A DNA stretch of 64,000 nucleotides from Petrosia ficiformis (taxonomy: Eukaryota > Porifera > Demospongiae > Haplosclerida > Petrosiidae): positions 9,051,076-9,115,075 of the forward strand of contig OX345637.1 of the NCBI GenBank assembly GCA_947044365.1, written 5' to 3'. The notes below the pieces were generated by a model. It was not told the DNA's origin. It did no database searches and saw only the letters and a program-made list of their open reading frames with translations. The position numbers were made by a program, and so were the translations under genes. Of this stretch, positions 1 to 10,693 are shown one piece after another (the first letter of the stretch is position 1; every line of letters starts with the position of its first letter).

Positions 1-2100
1 CCCTCCACAATTTTATGTTTTTCCACCTAATATTCATGTACAGTTTGAACTATATTAAATAATGTTAGTAACTAATGTTAAATTATTACAATTTATTTTT
101 TGTGGTGCAATAACAATAATGAAATTAAAAATACAAGGAAAGTATAATTGTGGTATAAAATAATAATTACAACACTGTAAAAATAAAATTGTACTACTTT
201 ATTGGTTAGTACATTTACATTTGCAGGGAATAGTGGAAACTGTAATTTAATTGGTTGTATAGTGACATACATGTGCATTTTTCCTATCCTGTCTAATAGA
301 TGTGCAAAGAAGCAGAATAGATATTTTAATTAAATCATTGTGAGTTTCTGAACCTTCTCTGTGCACCAATATCAGATATATATTAGGTATAATAATATTT
401 GTTATGTATTTTAATATAATTAGTACAAAGTGTGAAATATTGTGAAATATGCGTCTGTGTGCACGTGCATGTAGATTATAGGTGTGTGTGTGGTGTATAT
501 GAAAATAAAATTGTTAAAATAACTAATTTATTGGTTAGTACAGTTACAAGGAATAGTGGAAATTGTATTTTAATTGGTCGTGTAGGTTATTACGACTGGA
601 TGGCGATATATGTACTTGTACTAATTATAATCCAATAATTGGCATTTCAATTTCCTTATCCTGTCTAATAGATATACAAAGAAGTAGAATAGATATTTTA
701 ATTAAAATGTATGACATACTTTGTGCATCTAAAATGAAATGATTTTTGGTACAAGTGTCAATAATATTTTCTAGGTTACAGTGAAGCTTGATACATTAGT
801 AGATATGGCTTTCTTAATCAGCCTAAGCAAATTAATATTCTAAATATTGAATGTAATGTAAGTGTTCTACATAGCACTGGTCAGGACTAACCACCTCTCA
901 GACCAGAGTTTTTGATAAGTTTTGAAGCTTGGGCCAAATTGGCTCAAAAATGGTTAGTGTGTGCACCATTGAGAATACATCTTGAGCCAATTAACTAAGA
1001 GTTAATGCTGTTAGTGAAAATATTATCATAATTAACTGCGCCACTGGCCAAAAGAGAGAACTGTGCAGTGCCAAATAAGAAGCTCTTTGGGCCAATGGTG
1101 CACCATATGAGCTTATCAAAAACACTGTCTCAGACTATACATATATAGACTATGTACTGAAACAAAATAATTTATAGTATATAATGGGTAACCAGCACTA
1201 AATACAAGTTAGAATCCAACATAGTCTGGGCACAATAATGTTTGCCATTCTGTCCATTAATTTATGTGTAATATTAATTATGATTATTATAATTATAATG
1301 AACTCCCTGTGTACCAGACTTATTTTCTTCTGTTCATCTCCTTTCTTATCCTTGCCTTTCATATCTCTGTCATGAACTGTTTCTTATGTTGCTTTCTAAA
1401 GTCTATGTGTCTTTGTGGGTGTCTGTGTACATATATGCACATATGTGTACATAATAATTATGTACATGTGTCTCGCTTTGTAGGCTTAATGTACAAGTAC
1501 ACGATAATTGCATGTGTCATGACAACATAAGTTTTATCACAATGTGTATTTATGAGAATAGTGTTGCATTAGTATAGAATATACAGTATTGAGATAACAA
1601 TTATTATAACCACTTTTTGACTCTTAGGTGAGTGAAGCTCTTTTATACAATTTGATTGAAGCCTACACAGTATTTCTTTCAGTTCCAAATTACATAAACA
1701 GATGGAACTCATTAAAGTTTATACATTTCAATTGAAGCCTACATAGTGTTTCCTTTAGTCTCAAATTACAAAACTGGGTGATGCTCATTTATAAATGTTC
1801 ATGAAAGCTATATTGTATTTCCTTTACTCTCAAGATATTGGCATTGAAAGTCGACTGCTATTATAATAGTTATATACCAACTTTATATGGCATCTAGGCT
1901 GAATGTTCATGTTTGTTATTTTTGTTATTATACTAGTAACTAAAGTTGTTGTTTAGGAAATTACATCAATGTCGAAATTCAATTTCAATACACTATTTTG
2001 TAATCTCTAACTACATGTATTAACAGGATAGGCACATTAACACAGCACTAAACTCTAAACCCTAAACCCAAACTTTTTTAACAATAAACTTAGTGTGTTA
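1..2100. other. AT-rich non-coding left end of unit 1
   Basis: I see no gene here. The stretch is paralogous to the start of units 2 and 3 (about 22,150-23,860 and 45,230-46,930), with the same order of T-rich blocks and the same segment at about 770-1530 carrying a CT-rich tract and TG-rich runs. At 524-525 it holds the uninterrupted TA that is occupied by a 196-bp MITE in units 2 and 3. Short ORFs in this stretch are low-complexity AT/TG translations with no recognisable domain. Confidence 0.6.
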
Positions 2101-2123
2101 CTATTAAGTTCAGGAAACCTCCA

Positions 2124-2306
2124 CTATGAATACTGAAAACCAGTATTATCATCAATGGAATTAAAATTGATTTGAGCATCAAGAGGCTGGATATCCCATT
2201 GAATAGGTGTTGATTTAATTGTACAAGCGAAGGTTACATTTGTTCCAGCGACTGTAAAAGCATTGTCAATACCATCACAATCTAGATCTTGTACTTGTGC
2301 ATACAA
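2124..2306 (-). pseudogene. Ig-like domain exon fragment, unit 1
   Basis: The minus strand has a 60-codon open stretch that looks like half of an immunoglobulin-like domain: a V-A-G-T-x-V-T-F-A-C strand, then P-I-Q-W about eight residues later, the usual cysteine-tryptophan pair. The second Ig cysteine is absent. Residues after the Trp (DIQPLDAQINFNSIDD) are conserved in unit 2. No partner exon is identified and the frame closes just after the domain, so I call an exon relic. An active exon of a minus-strand gene extending beyond this region is not excluded. Confidence 0.4.
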
Positions 2307-2726
2307 ACATATTCAGACAAATGATCATATTAATAACATTTTCAGACACACACATGTTCATGATTAAGGATGATCCACGAATGGTAAATATATGATTTTA
2401 ATAATTGTATTATTGATTGAAATTTGGGAATCAACAAATCCAAATTTTTACCTTTTTAGAATTCTACTATAATTGTACTCTATTTGTTTCTAATTATGAA
2501 TAAATAAGTACACCATAGTTGTGTGTGTCATGACAACACAAGTTGTATCACTTCATGTTTATTTATGAGAATCATTTGAAGTTACAACAAACTGTATATG
2601 GATTCATTAAATACGTACATTGTATATTACACACTTATACATAACTAAAAATCTTGACATTCTTCTACCATAACTGATATTATGCATGTCTATAATTATT
2701 TTCATTGATGGTGTTGCTATAATTAT

Positions 2727-3130
2727 GACTGTTGCACCTATACAGCAATTTGCCTATATGCCTATATGCCTATATGCCTATATTTCATAATCCAAATTGC
2801 CTATATGCAGATCCAATCTAATATTGTCTGTGTGAAATATATACATGTAGTTGTATATATCTAGTTTACAACTGTTCAAACATGGTACAGTGTTAATTAT
2901 TCTATTGTTCATGTAATATATGTTCAACCCAAAGTACATGTAGTTACAGGCATATTCAGTCTTGGTTGCACATATCTTCAGATTGTACTTGTGCAGTTTG
3001 ACAATAACATAATCCGAGTATTGTGTAAGCTGTATAGGCAATATATAGGCAATGCAGTTGCCTATACCGATACTCTGCCTATATCTTCAATATAGGCACC
3101 TATTCAGATCCCTATACTGTGCAACCCTAT
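2727..3130. mobile_element. Unit-1-specific hAT-like insertion
   Basis: About 400 bp present in unit 1 but missing at the matching place in units 2 and 3 (about 24,450 and 47,525). The ends are imperfect inverted repeats (GTTGCACCTATA on the left, the complement of TATACTGTGCAAC on the right). The flanks share TAATTAT, compatible with an 8-bp hAT-type duplication. The left end holds a short array of GCCTATAT repeats (about 2748-2785). The longest internal ORF (minus, 2778-3041) resembles nothing I know, so this is probably a non-autonomous element. Confidence 0.5.
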
Positions 3131-3412
3131 TAATTATAAATAACTATTTTAAATTAAAACCCATTTTGGATACAGTATAATATATATGTTGTCACTACTA
3201 TATATATATATACACTTAACAAATGCATTTGACATAGAGTACTTAGTAAACACACTATCACATGTAAAGTATATAATCAATGCTCACATAAATTAAATGC
3301 TCATTTGGATACAAAAAAAATCTTTAACTACATGTACATAGAACCTTTATCACAAGAAAAAGATCAAATAAAACATGAAGGGGAATAATGATAATATTAT
3401 ATGTATAATTAT

Positions 3413-3951
3413 CAGGGTTGTTGTAATTCTAATTTCAATCATTTACGATTAGCAGTCATTAGCTGATTTAACCTAATTCTAATCTAATTTTAATTTGAGA
3501 TATTTTAACAATCTAATTCTAATCTAATTTCAATCAACCAAACATTATCCAATTTTTCAGTAATTTAATTGGTGGCATTAAACTGAGCACAGTTGCACAT
3601 CCCATGCAATTGCGCAATTAATGCGACTTATCCAAATCTTAGTCAATTGGCCAAGAAAATTCTTGCCGTTCCAGCAACATCAGCTCCAATTGAAAGAGTT
3701 TTTAGCCATGCTGGAAACATACTATCACGCCTGAAACCAAAACACTTCGAAGAAATGCTTTTTCTGAAACTAAATTCTGACCTTGCTAATTAAAGTACTA
3801 ATTTAATTGAACTTTTGAAAATCTAATCTAATTCTAATGATTGTTTGTGAAAAAAATTACGGAGTTAATCCAATTTTAATCATTAAATGATGGTTTCTTA
3901 GGTAATTCTAATTTTAATGATTATGATATGCAACTAATTACAATAACCCTG
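3413..3951 (+). mobile_element. Non-autonomous hAT element with dimerisation domain
   Basis: 539 bp bounded by CAGGGTTGTTGTAATT and the complement CAGGGTTATTGTAATT, flanked by a perfect 8-bp duplication ATAATTAT (3405-3412 and 3952-3959). Units 2 and 3 have an uninterrupted site near 24,940 and 47,800, so both ends are confirmed by comparison. CAGGG termini and 8-bp duplications are hAT hallmarks. Internal sequence is rich in degenerate AATCTAATTCTAAT motifs next to both ends, which could be subterminal transposase-binding repeats (inference). Confidence 0.85.
3593..3793 (+). pseudogene. hAT transposase C-terminal dimerisation domain fragment
   Basis: 66-codon ORF matching the end of hAT transposases (the hAT family C-terminal dimerisation region): a Y-P-x-L-S-x-L-A-K-K-I-L lead, the core TSAPIERVFSHAGN, then LKPKH, E-E-M-L-F-L-K and a natural stop. 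The catalytic RNase H-like core and the BED finger are missing. The host element is only 539 bp, so this is the 3' end of a transposase left by internal deletion. The first Met need not be a real start. It could make a small dimerisation-only peptide, but nothing here shows expression. Confidence 0.85.
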
Positions 3952-3993
3952 ATAATTATATATAATTATAGGTATAATAATATAATATATATG

Positions 3994-4145
3994 CAGGGCT
4001 GCCATGAGGGGGGATGGGCAACTGGGGCAGCTTGCCCTGGGCCCCCACAGGCCCCAGACCCAACTCAGTTTATAGTAGGGGGGGGGGGGGGGGGGCAAGT
4101 TTTACTTTGCTGCCCTGGGCCCACTAAAACCTTTTGGGGCCCCTG
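3994..4145. repeat. G/C-rich interspersed repeat with poly-G run, unit 1
   Basis: A ~150-bp GC-rich island in AT-rich DNA, starting CAGGGCTGCCATGAGG and ending GGGGCCCCTG. It holds repeated GGGCCC/CCTGGGC blocks and an unbroken run of about 18 G near 4078-4095. CAGGG ends suggest a degenerate hAT MITE, but the flanking duplication is obscured by TA-rich sequence. Paralogues occur at 24,974-25,123 and 47,831-47,973 with different G-run lengths. Confidence 0.55.
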
Positions 4146-4149
4146 TGTA

Positions 4150-4890
4150 TATAATATAAATAATATTATATACAATATACATATAATTATTTAATAATTC
4201 TTGGCAAATAAAATCTATTTACATGCAAAAACTTTCCAGATCAACACTATAAGAAACAGTATTATTTATAATTATTATCAGTACCTTTGAAAATGAGAAA
4301 TATCTGTAGCTTTAGCAGCAACATCATGGCTTTAGATTTATCATAATGAAACAAAGAAAGATCAACACACACATTATCAGAGAGTATGGTAGTACTGTCT
4401 ATGTAGGGATGACCCAAGGTTTTTTGATTTTGAAGATTTTCAACTCACGGAACAGCATTGAAAACGTCTTCAAAACGATTCTGCATTGCCAGAATGGAGT
4501 CTACAACTTTCATTACCCAGAAACAGTATTTTAAAGCACAAATGCTTACTAAGCAATAAGGATTGAAAAACTCCAGAAGCACCCATTTGTCTTGTTCTTG
4601 GTCTTGGCTCATGCAAATAACTCCAAAAATAAACTGAAAAGTCAAGTTAATTCATAAACCAAATCTTCATAAATTATTGTAGTCGTATTCCAATGGTATT
4701 TTGGTCCAGATTCACTAAATATGCCCCTTCTCATAGAGTCCTGCTAGCTTTGCAATGCAGTGTTTGTATGAAGATGCCATTTTGACAGTAATTGTGGGTG
4801 TGTATTTATTTTTGATAAAACACACACAAAATGCTAATGGAGATGAAGAAACCTTCATCATAATATCATTAATGTCTAATTGTTATTACA
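4150..4890. other. Intergenic or intronic stretch upstream of receptor exons
   Basis: No exon is recognised. The first 165 bases match units 2 and 3 (up to the TTTAGCAGCAA motif near 4315). The rest, to about 5730, is found only in unit 1. It probably holds introns of the receptor gene whose last four exons follow. An ORF on the minus strand (4445-4645) has no recognisable domain. Confidence 0.4.
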
Positions 4891-4891
4891 G

Positions 4892-5231
4892 CTACACCCT
4901 ACAAGTAGTTGATGGTAACAACATTTTGGAAATGAGTGACAGTGGATTTTTTAAAACAATTGCCGAGGATACTACATTAAGTAAGTTTGGAACATTTAGT
5001 ATTTTCTGTAAGCTTACTACAAGAATGAGTACATTATATGTATCATATCATTACTACTTTCATAATAACATGTATAATTATAATAACGAGAAGTATCTTG
5101 TTTTCTATAGTTCCAACAACTACTACTATATCAACATCACAAACACAAGGAGCATCATTTACATCTGGTAATGCATGCAATAAACTATTATAGTACTATA
5201 TATACAATGTATATATAATTATATATATATA

Positions 5232-5268
<37 letters not shown>

Positions 5269-5932
5269 AATGTGTAATCAGTGTTCTCCACTTAGGATTT
5301 AAATGTAGAGTGGCATTTGTAGCACATTAGACCAATTTAGGGTGATCATTAGCTTCACTAAAATATTTTTAATGTAGAATAAATTAACAGGAATGTAGCA
5401 ACAAACAGGCCTGGGAGAACACTGTAATAATTACAAGAATACTGAATTATTTTGCCTTTACAGATCCAGTTGATGCTGTTTTTCCTGTTGCAGCAACTGT
5501 TGGAATTGTTATTGATATAATAGTTTTCACTACAGTGATAATCATCATACTCATTGTTGTTATGTGTGTGGTATATTTCTCAAAGGTTTGTTCAAAATCA
5601 GGTAAATATGTTTTTCGATGTGATTGGATAAACTATGATAAAAATTTATGATAATTGAATCATTGAGTTAGGCTGTGCTTCCTCACCTCTGATAATCATA
5701 TAACCACAACATTGTTAATACCAAGTAAATAATAGCTAATGTAATAAAATCAAATTACTTTATACTATTAACTAAATCCTTTAAAGGATTGTTCTAAATA
5801 CATTTATAGTATAAACCAAATATTATTTTCTTTTATCCAGAGCCAGAACATTGTAGTGTAACAATTACATACGCTGGTGACTCAGTGAAACCATGGCCAA
5901 CACCTCTATCAAATGTGTACAATGTCATGTGA
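4892..5932 (+). CDS. 3' end of single-pass transmembrane receptor, four exons
   Basis: I model four exons. 4892-4980 follows TTATTACAG and ends before GTAAGT. 5111-5167 is a Thr/Ser-rich stalk (IPTTTTISTSQTQG). 5464-5601 holds a ~27-residue hydrophobic transmembrane segment (VGIVIDIIVFTTVIIIILIV) followed by YFSKVCSKS. 5841-5932 gives a 30-residue cytoplasmic tail ending SNVYNVM and TGA. The three introns are all phase 1 and the frame stays open throughout, which strongly supports real exons. It is likely a type I membrane protein with the N terminus outside. The tail has tyrosines (TITYAG, SNVYNV) but no kinase domain. Upstream exons are not identified here. Ig-like and FN3-like exons elsewhere in the unit suggest an Ig/FN3 receptor, which is inference. 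Units 2 and 3 have lost these exons. Confidence 0.75.
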
Positions 5933-5939
5933 TTTTCTT

Positions 5940-6267
5940 AGCAGTTATTTAATTATCTTTTATAAGCTGCAATCAATTTCACAGTTAATTAACAATTATT
6001 AGTTTTATGAGATCACAACTAATTTAAAATTTAAACTCACTGATTTTCAAACATTACTGCTATATTTTATTTCTTCATGTCATAGGTCATAATTTTTTTA
6101 ATGCTGTTCAAAATAATCTAGCTAACACTATACACTACATAATGGGCAGATAATATACATATGTAACGCATACACATATTCAATACTGTATTATATAAAT
6201 CTATAGTCATCAGAAATGTATCTGGAATAAACTTCAGACCATGTACAACGTATAATCTCTATAAACA
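5940..6267. other. 3' flank of receptor gene, unit 1
   Basis: No second gene is seen. AT-rich sequence following the TGA at 5930-5932 probably holds the 3' UTR. AATAAA occurs near 6225 as a possible poly(A) signal, about 290 bases downstream. Most of this stretch is missing from units 2 and 3. Confidence 0.3.
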
Positions 6268-6367
6268 TTGACATATCTTACACAATTTGTATCAACAGTT
6301 ACACATGTATATGTACATCAATCACTACAAGATCGTACACAGAGTGACACATTATATATGTTATATA

Positions 6368-6407
<40 letters not shown>

Positions 6408-6745
6408 ATGTGCATTAGACACACAATTTATAATCAACAGTTAATTACAGGAGCTCTATTGAGTTTGCAAAACTGTGGGCAATTCGCTTTTGTACAACAT
6501 GCAGTTTCAGACATTAACATATCTTACACAATTTGTATCAACAGTTACACATGTATATGTACATCAATCACTACAAGATCGTACACACAGTGACACATTA
6601 TATACACACTGTACGTTATATGTAATTATATATAATTATAATATATATACATAATGTGCATTAGACACACAATTATATATAATCAACAGTTAATTACGGA
6701 GCTCTATTGAGTTTGCAAAACTGTGGGTAATCATCATCTTTTGTA
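6268..6745. repeat. Tandem ~244-bp duplication, unit 1 only
   Basis: Two adjacent near-copies begin with an ACATATCTTACACAAT block (6275 and 6519). Each runs through a (TA)n tract, CATAATGTGCATTAGACACA and GAGCTCTATTGAGTTTG. They differ by small indels. Units 2 and 3 have the outer parts of this block split around the pogo-like element and hairpin repeat. No gene is seen. Confidence 0.75.
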
Positions 6746-6970
6746 CAACATGCGGTTTCAGACAGAGACGTGTTAGACACATATAAGAAGCACAAAGAAG
6801 GTGACTTTGCCCTACACAAACTAATTATCTTCACAGGTGTGAGACCTTAATTTGATTAGGTTATAAATTAAATTAGTTTTGCAATCTGAAATTCGATAAC
6901 TTCACATGAACACAGTTAAACAATCAGTACTACAATAATTGAAAATAATTTAATTATTACATTACAAACT

Positions 6971-8100
6971 ACACTATAACAATATAAGATTATAACCTAC
7001 CAACTGCACTATAACAATATAAGATTATAACCTACCAACTGCACTATAACAATATAAGATTATAACCTACTTACTGCACTATAACAATATAAGATTATAA
7101 CCTACCAACTGCACTATAACAATATAAGATTATAACCTACCTACTGCACTATAACAATATAAGATTATAACCTACCAACTGCACTATAACAATATAAGAT
7201 TATAACCTACTTACTGCACTATAACAATATAAGATTATAACCTACTTACTGCACTATAACAATATAAGATTATAACCTACCAACTGCACTATAACAATAT
7301 AAGATTATAACCTACCTACTGCACTATAACAATATAAGATTATAACCTACCAACTGCACTATAACAATATAAGATTATAACCTACTTACTGCACTATAAC
7401 AATATAAGATTATAACCTACTTACTGCACTATAACAATATAAGATTATAACCTACCTACTGCACTATAACAATATAAGATTATAACCTACTTACTACACT
7501 ATAACAATATAAGATTATAACCTACTTACTGCACTATAACAATATAAGATTATAACCTACCAACTGCACTATAACAATATAAGATTATAACCTACCAACT
7601 GCACTATAACAATATAAGATTATAACCTACCAACTGCACTATAACAATATAAGATTATAACCTACCAACTGCACTATAACAATATAAGATTATAACCTAC
7701 TTACTGCACTATAACAATATAAGATTATAACCTACTTACTACACTATAACAATATAAGATTATAACCTACTTACTGCACTATAACAATATAAGATTATAA
7801 CCTACCAACTGCACTATAACAATATAAGATTATAACCTACTTACTGCACTATAACAATATAAGATTATAACCTACTTACTGCACTATAACAATATAAGAT
7901 TATAACCTACCAACTGCACTATAACAATATAAGATTATAACCTACCAACTGCACTATAACAATATAAGATTATAACCTACCAACTGCACTATAACAATAT
8001 AAGATTATAACCTACCAACTGCACTATAACAATATAAGATTATAACCTACTTACTGCACTATAACAATATAAGATTATAACCTACTTACTGCACTATAAC
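6971..8100. repeat. 35-bp minisatellite, 32 units (unit 1)
   Basis: Exactly 1130 bp: 32 head-to-tail 35-bp units plus 10 bases of a 33rd. Each unit reads GCACTATAACAATATAAGAT, then TATAACCTAC, then a variable five-base tag that is CAACT, TTACT or CTACT. Units are otherwise nearly identical (an A for G before CACT in a few). Tag order shows higher-order structure: four CAACT followed by TTACT occurs twice. The paralogous loci have 1 and 3 units. There are no unique spacers, so it is not CRISPR-like, and no coding potential. Confidence 0.97.
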
Positions 8101-8108
8101 CAATCACT

Positions 8109-8374
8109 CAGTGCTCGAAATAACATCCAGCAATTGGCCATTTTTCGGCCATTTCACAGCTTTGTCCAGACAAAATTGCATTTAACTGGACAAATTGTAT
8201 GATTAGTTATAGAAAACAGGTACATTAATCTCACAGTAAGGGTAGTTATTAGTCAAGAGTAGTCATAGCTTAGTGGGTTACTTCTATATCTCATAAGATA
8301 TAAATGGGTACAATACAGATTTGTGAGACTTGCTTTTTTTTCCAAACCAAATTCACAACTTGTTGGTCAAATAT
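8109..8374. mobile_element. hAT-like left-end fragment, unit 1
   Basis: Starts CAGTGCTCGAAATAAC, a sequence typical of hAT termini, directly after the VNTR flank. It is present in unit 1 and in unit 2 (29,688-29,954) but absent from unit 3, where flanking sequence runs straight to TTTGATCATGC near 52,599. The right end lacks the expected inverted CACTG terminus, so I call a truncated element or solo end. No ORF of note. Confidence 0.5.
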
Positions 8375-9199
8375 TATTTGATCATGCATTATGTGGTTAT
8401 TGATCTTGCTCGCCTACATTAAAAAATGCATAATGTAAGTGTGTTTTAACTATGTTTCTTTAAATGATTTATTGTATATGATGTGTTTAACCTAAGTGGC
8501 AGTATGCCTGATCTGCCCATCTATCATACATTAACTAACATTTATACTGCAGTGTATGAGCTTGTGCCATGGTATACTTTAACATGCAGTGACAGTTATA
8601 TGCCCACTAACTTATATTCTCCTTCAAGTTTACAAGTATAATACTTTATACAACTTATCTGTTTTGTAGAACACTGTCTGATATTCATATCCATCTTAAA
8701 ATTAATGGGTGTGTTTTACTACCGTACTCTCTGATATATATATATATATTTATAGCCTACTATACACTGTATGTTATGTCATGCCTTGAATGCATTGAAT
8801 TTAACAGGCTTACAATTACCAAGCAGGCCCAGAGGGTAAGGTGAGTATAAGCCTGATACTGCATAAGTGGGCATGACATACATGTAATTAATATATTTTC
8901 TGCATTACAAAGATGTTTGCCCACACTGTTGTAATTATTGTTTAAAAAGTAATCCATCATGAAATGTATCATTACTATAACATGGTCAAAAACTGTGAAG
9001 TCATGATATATAATATATATATATATATAATTATAAATATAATTATATATTATGCTACCATGGCAACCATTTGATGTCGTTAGTTATATATTTTGCTCAT
9101 CAAAGATTCAATTTTTAAATCATAGTACATGATAATATATAAACCATGTCTAGTTGGTATAGATGCTAGATATATTGGTGTTTAGACGTTAACGTTTAT
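8375..9199. other. Non-coding shared block upstream of FLYWCH element, unit 1
   Basis: No gene is recognised. This AT-rich stretch is conserved in units 2 (29,955-30,774) and 3 (52,600-53,427). In unit 2 the part matching about 8887-9115 is replaced by different DNA. A (TA)n tract lies near 8734-8748 and another near 9009-9047. Confidence 0.5.
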
Positions 9200-10160
9200 A
9201 TGAGTTATGCCGGGTTCGCCTACTCTGTTTTTGCCTACTCTTAATTTATTACAATATTCCACATTTGCCTACGTATACCATAAATTTAATTAAAAGGAAT
9301 ATTTTTAATTTTTTTTTTAAAGAATTACTAAAGCTACTACATGAAAGGGATCTAACACAGGACACATAAAACTTGTACATATTTCCTACAATTGATATTA
9401 TTCTTTGAATACTTTGATGAGTTAACTAATAAAATAATTGATATTTTTTCTTTGGTATATAAGAAGGTAGAGTGAAGCAATCATTGTTTGTAATATTACT
9501 ATATGATGTAGTTTATTGCAACTAAACGAGAAAAAAGAGCACCGTCATATAGATATGTAGTGAATAGGAGAAGTAGAGATGGAAGATTTTTTTGGAGATG
9601 TGGAAGAAGTAGAGATTGCAGTGGATCAATAACAACACTAATCGACATTACAATTATATCACAGAAGAGCCACAATCATCCAGCAGATCAAGCTGAAATT
9701 GAGGCTGAGAAGATAGTAGTAGAGATGAAAAAATCTGCAAAGAACAGTGTTAGACCAATTCCTACATTATACCATAAAAAACTACAAGCTCTTGCAACAA
9801 TGCCAAATAAAGACGAAGTGGCATCGAAACTGCCAACATTTGAACAAATTAAGACTTCATTGTGTGACAGTCAACGTAAGCGGCTTCCAACACTACCGAA
9901 AAGTCGTAGTGATGTCCAATTTACAGACGAATGGACAATGACATCTTCTGGGAAGCCCTTCCTCTTAGCTGATGATGGCTGATGGCTTAGGAGACAACAA
10001 ACTCATAATTTTTGCAACAGATGACAACATAGCCATTTTGTGTGAAGCTGATACTATCTACATTGAAAACTTTTCTATCAGATTTTCTCAATCCATGCAT
10101 TTAATTTTTTATAAATTTGGAGTAGGCAAAAACAGAGTAGGCAAACCCGGAAGAACCCAT
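9200..10160 (+). mobile_element. Non-autonomous MULE-type element with FLYWCH ORF, unit 1
   Basis: Bounded by ~41-bp inverted repeats: 9200-9240 and the complement of 10120-10160, sharing the core CGCCTACTCTGTTTTTGCCT with few mismatches. The flanks carry an imperfect TTTATAT duplication. Inside lies a FLYWCH-containing transposase 5' end (9560-9982), but the catalytic region is deleted, leaving ~960 bp. Paralogues lie in the same place in all three units, so insertion predates the duplication. Confidence 0.8.
9509..9982 (+). pseudogene. FLYWCH-domain transposase fragment, unit 1
   Basis: Reading follows the better unit 3 copy. The ATG at 9509 is followed within two codons by an in-frame TAG (GAG in unit 3), so the remaining open reading starts at 9560. 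It keeps the second half of a FLYWCH zinc finger (FFWRC, DC and the HNH pair) and a Lys/Pro-rich linker. It then closes at a TGA created by a 7-bp tandem duplication (GATGGCT) near 9975. In unit 2, which lacks the duplication, the frame continues into a MULE-like core. FLYWCH fingers bind DNA in MULE transposases; this copy is inactive. Confidence 0.75.
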
Positions 10161-10565
10161 TTATATACCCCTTAGCCCTAGGTTATATATACATTAACCT
10201 GCTTCACAGTAGGTAGTATATCTGGCATATACACCTTAGCCCTATAGGCCTTGGGTTATATATACACAATGGTGTGGAAACAGCCAGTCATGCAGGACAT
10301 TGTCTGATAAATCTAATGAATGTCCGGTAAGATGAAACTGCACTATACACAAAGTATATGAAGGGCAGGACAAGAGTGTTTAAAATAGGTCAAAATGTCC
10401 AGTAGTTGGCTCAATGTTTCCACACCCCTGTATATACATTAACCTGCTTTACAGTAGGTGGTATATCTGGCATATACATGTACCCCTTAGCCCTATAGGC
10501 CTTGGGTTATATATACATTAACCTGCTTTACAGTAGGTGGTATATCTGGCATATACCACCTGATT
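10161..10565. repeat. ~78-bp minisatellite split by a MITE, unit 1
   Basis: Degenerate direct repeats containing CCTTAGCCCTATAGGCCTTG, TTATATATACATTAACCTGC and AGGTGGTATATCTGGCATAT recur near 10,168, 10,227, 10,431 and 10,486. A 164-bp hAT MITE (10,267-10,430) sits inside one repeat. The array is also present at about 31,767-32,172 (unit 2) and 54,420-54,890 (unit 3, one extra repeat). No coding potential. Confidence 0.8.
10267..10430. mobile_element. 164-bp hAT MITE, unit 1 copy in minisatellite
   Basis: Ends CAATGGTGTGGAAACA and the complement of TGTTTCCACACCCCTG, with a perfect 8-bp duplication TATATACA (10,259-10,266 and 10,431-10,438). No ORF. The same 164-bp family occurs in the opposite orientation at 19,797-19,960. 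A bona fide hAT MITE by termini and duplication length. Confidence 0.9.
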
Positions 10566-10693
10566 TATATATTACATGCAATCATACATATTTATTATAA
10601 TTATTATATAAACATAATGTATCCCGGATATATTGGCTAGTCTACTGTAAAAAGACACAGATATATCATTAGTGAATTATATTTTCCACTTAC

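Noticed and set aside
1264..1530. ORF with cysteine-rich, hydrophobic translation (also 21,486-21,790, 23,021-23,221, 44,569-44,763, 46,096-46,296)
   Set aside because: Translation of a CT/TG low-complexity tract; frame not conserved between units and no domain.
2047..2072. Telomere-like CTAAACCCTAAACCC (also near 23,797 and 46,872)
   Set aside because: Only about two repeats, inside the duplicated unit and not at an end; probably chance or a tiny interstitial relic.
5210..5265. Long (TA)n tracts (also near 6365 and 37,627) as regulatory elements
   Set aside because: Simple microsatellites of different length in each unit, with no other support.
6971..8100. CRISPR-like array of 35-bp repeats
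   Set aside because: Repeats are contiguous with only a five-base variable tag and no unique spacers; the context is eukaryotic. It is a minisatellite.
8760..8972. 70-codon minus ORF shared by units 1 and 3
   Set aside because: Replaced by other DNA in unit 2 and lacks any domain; likely chance.
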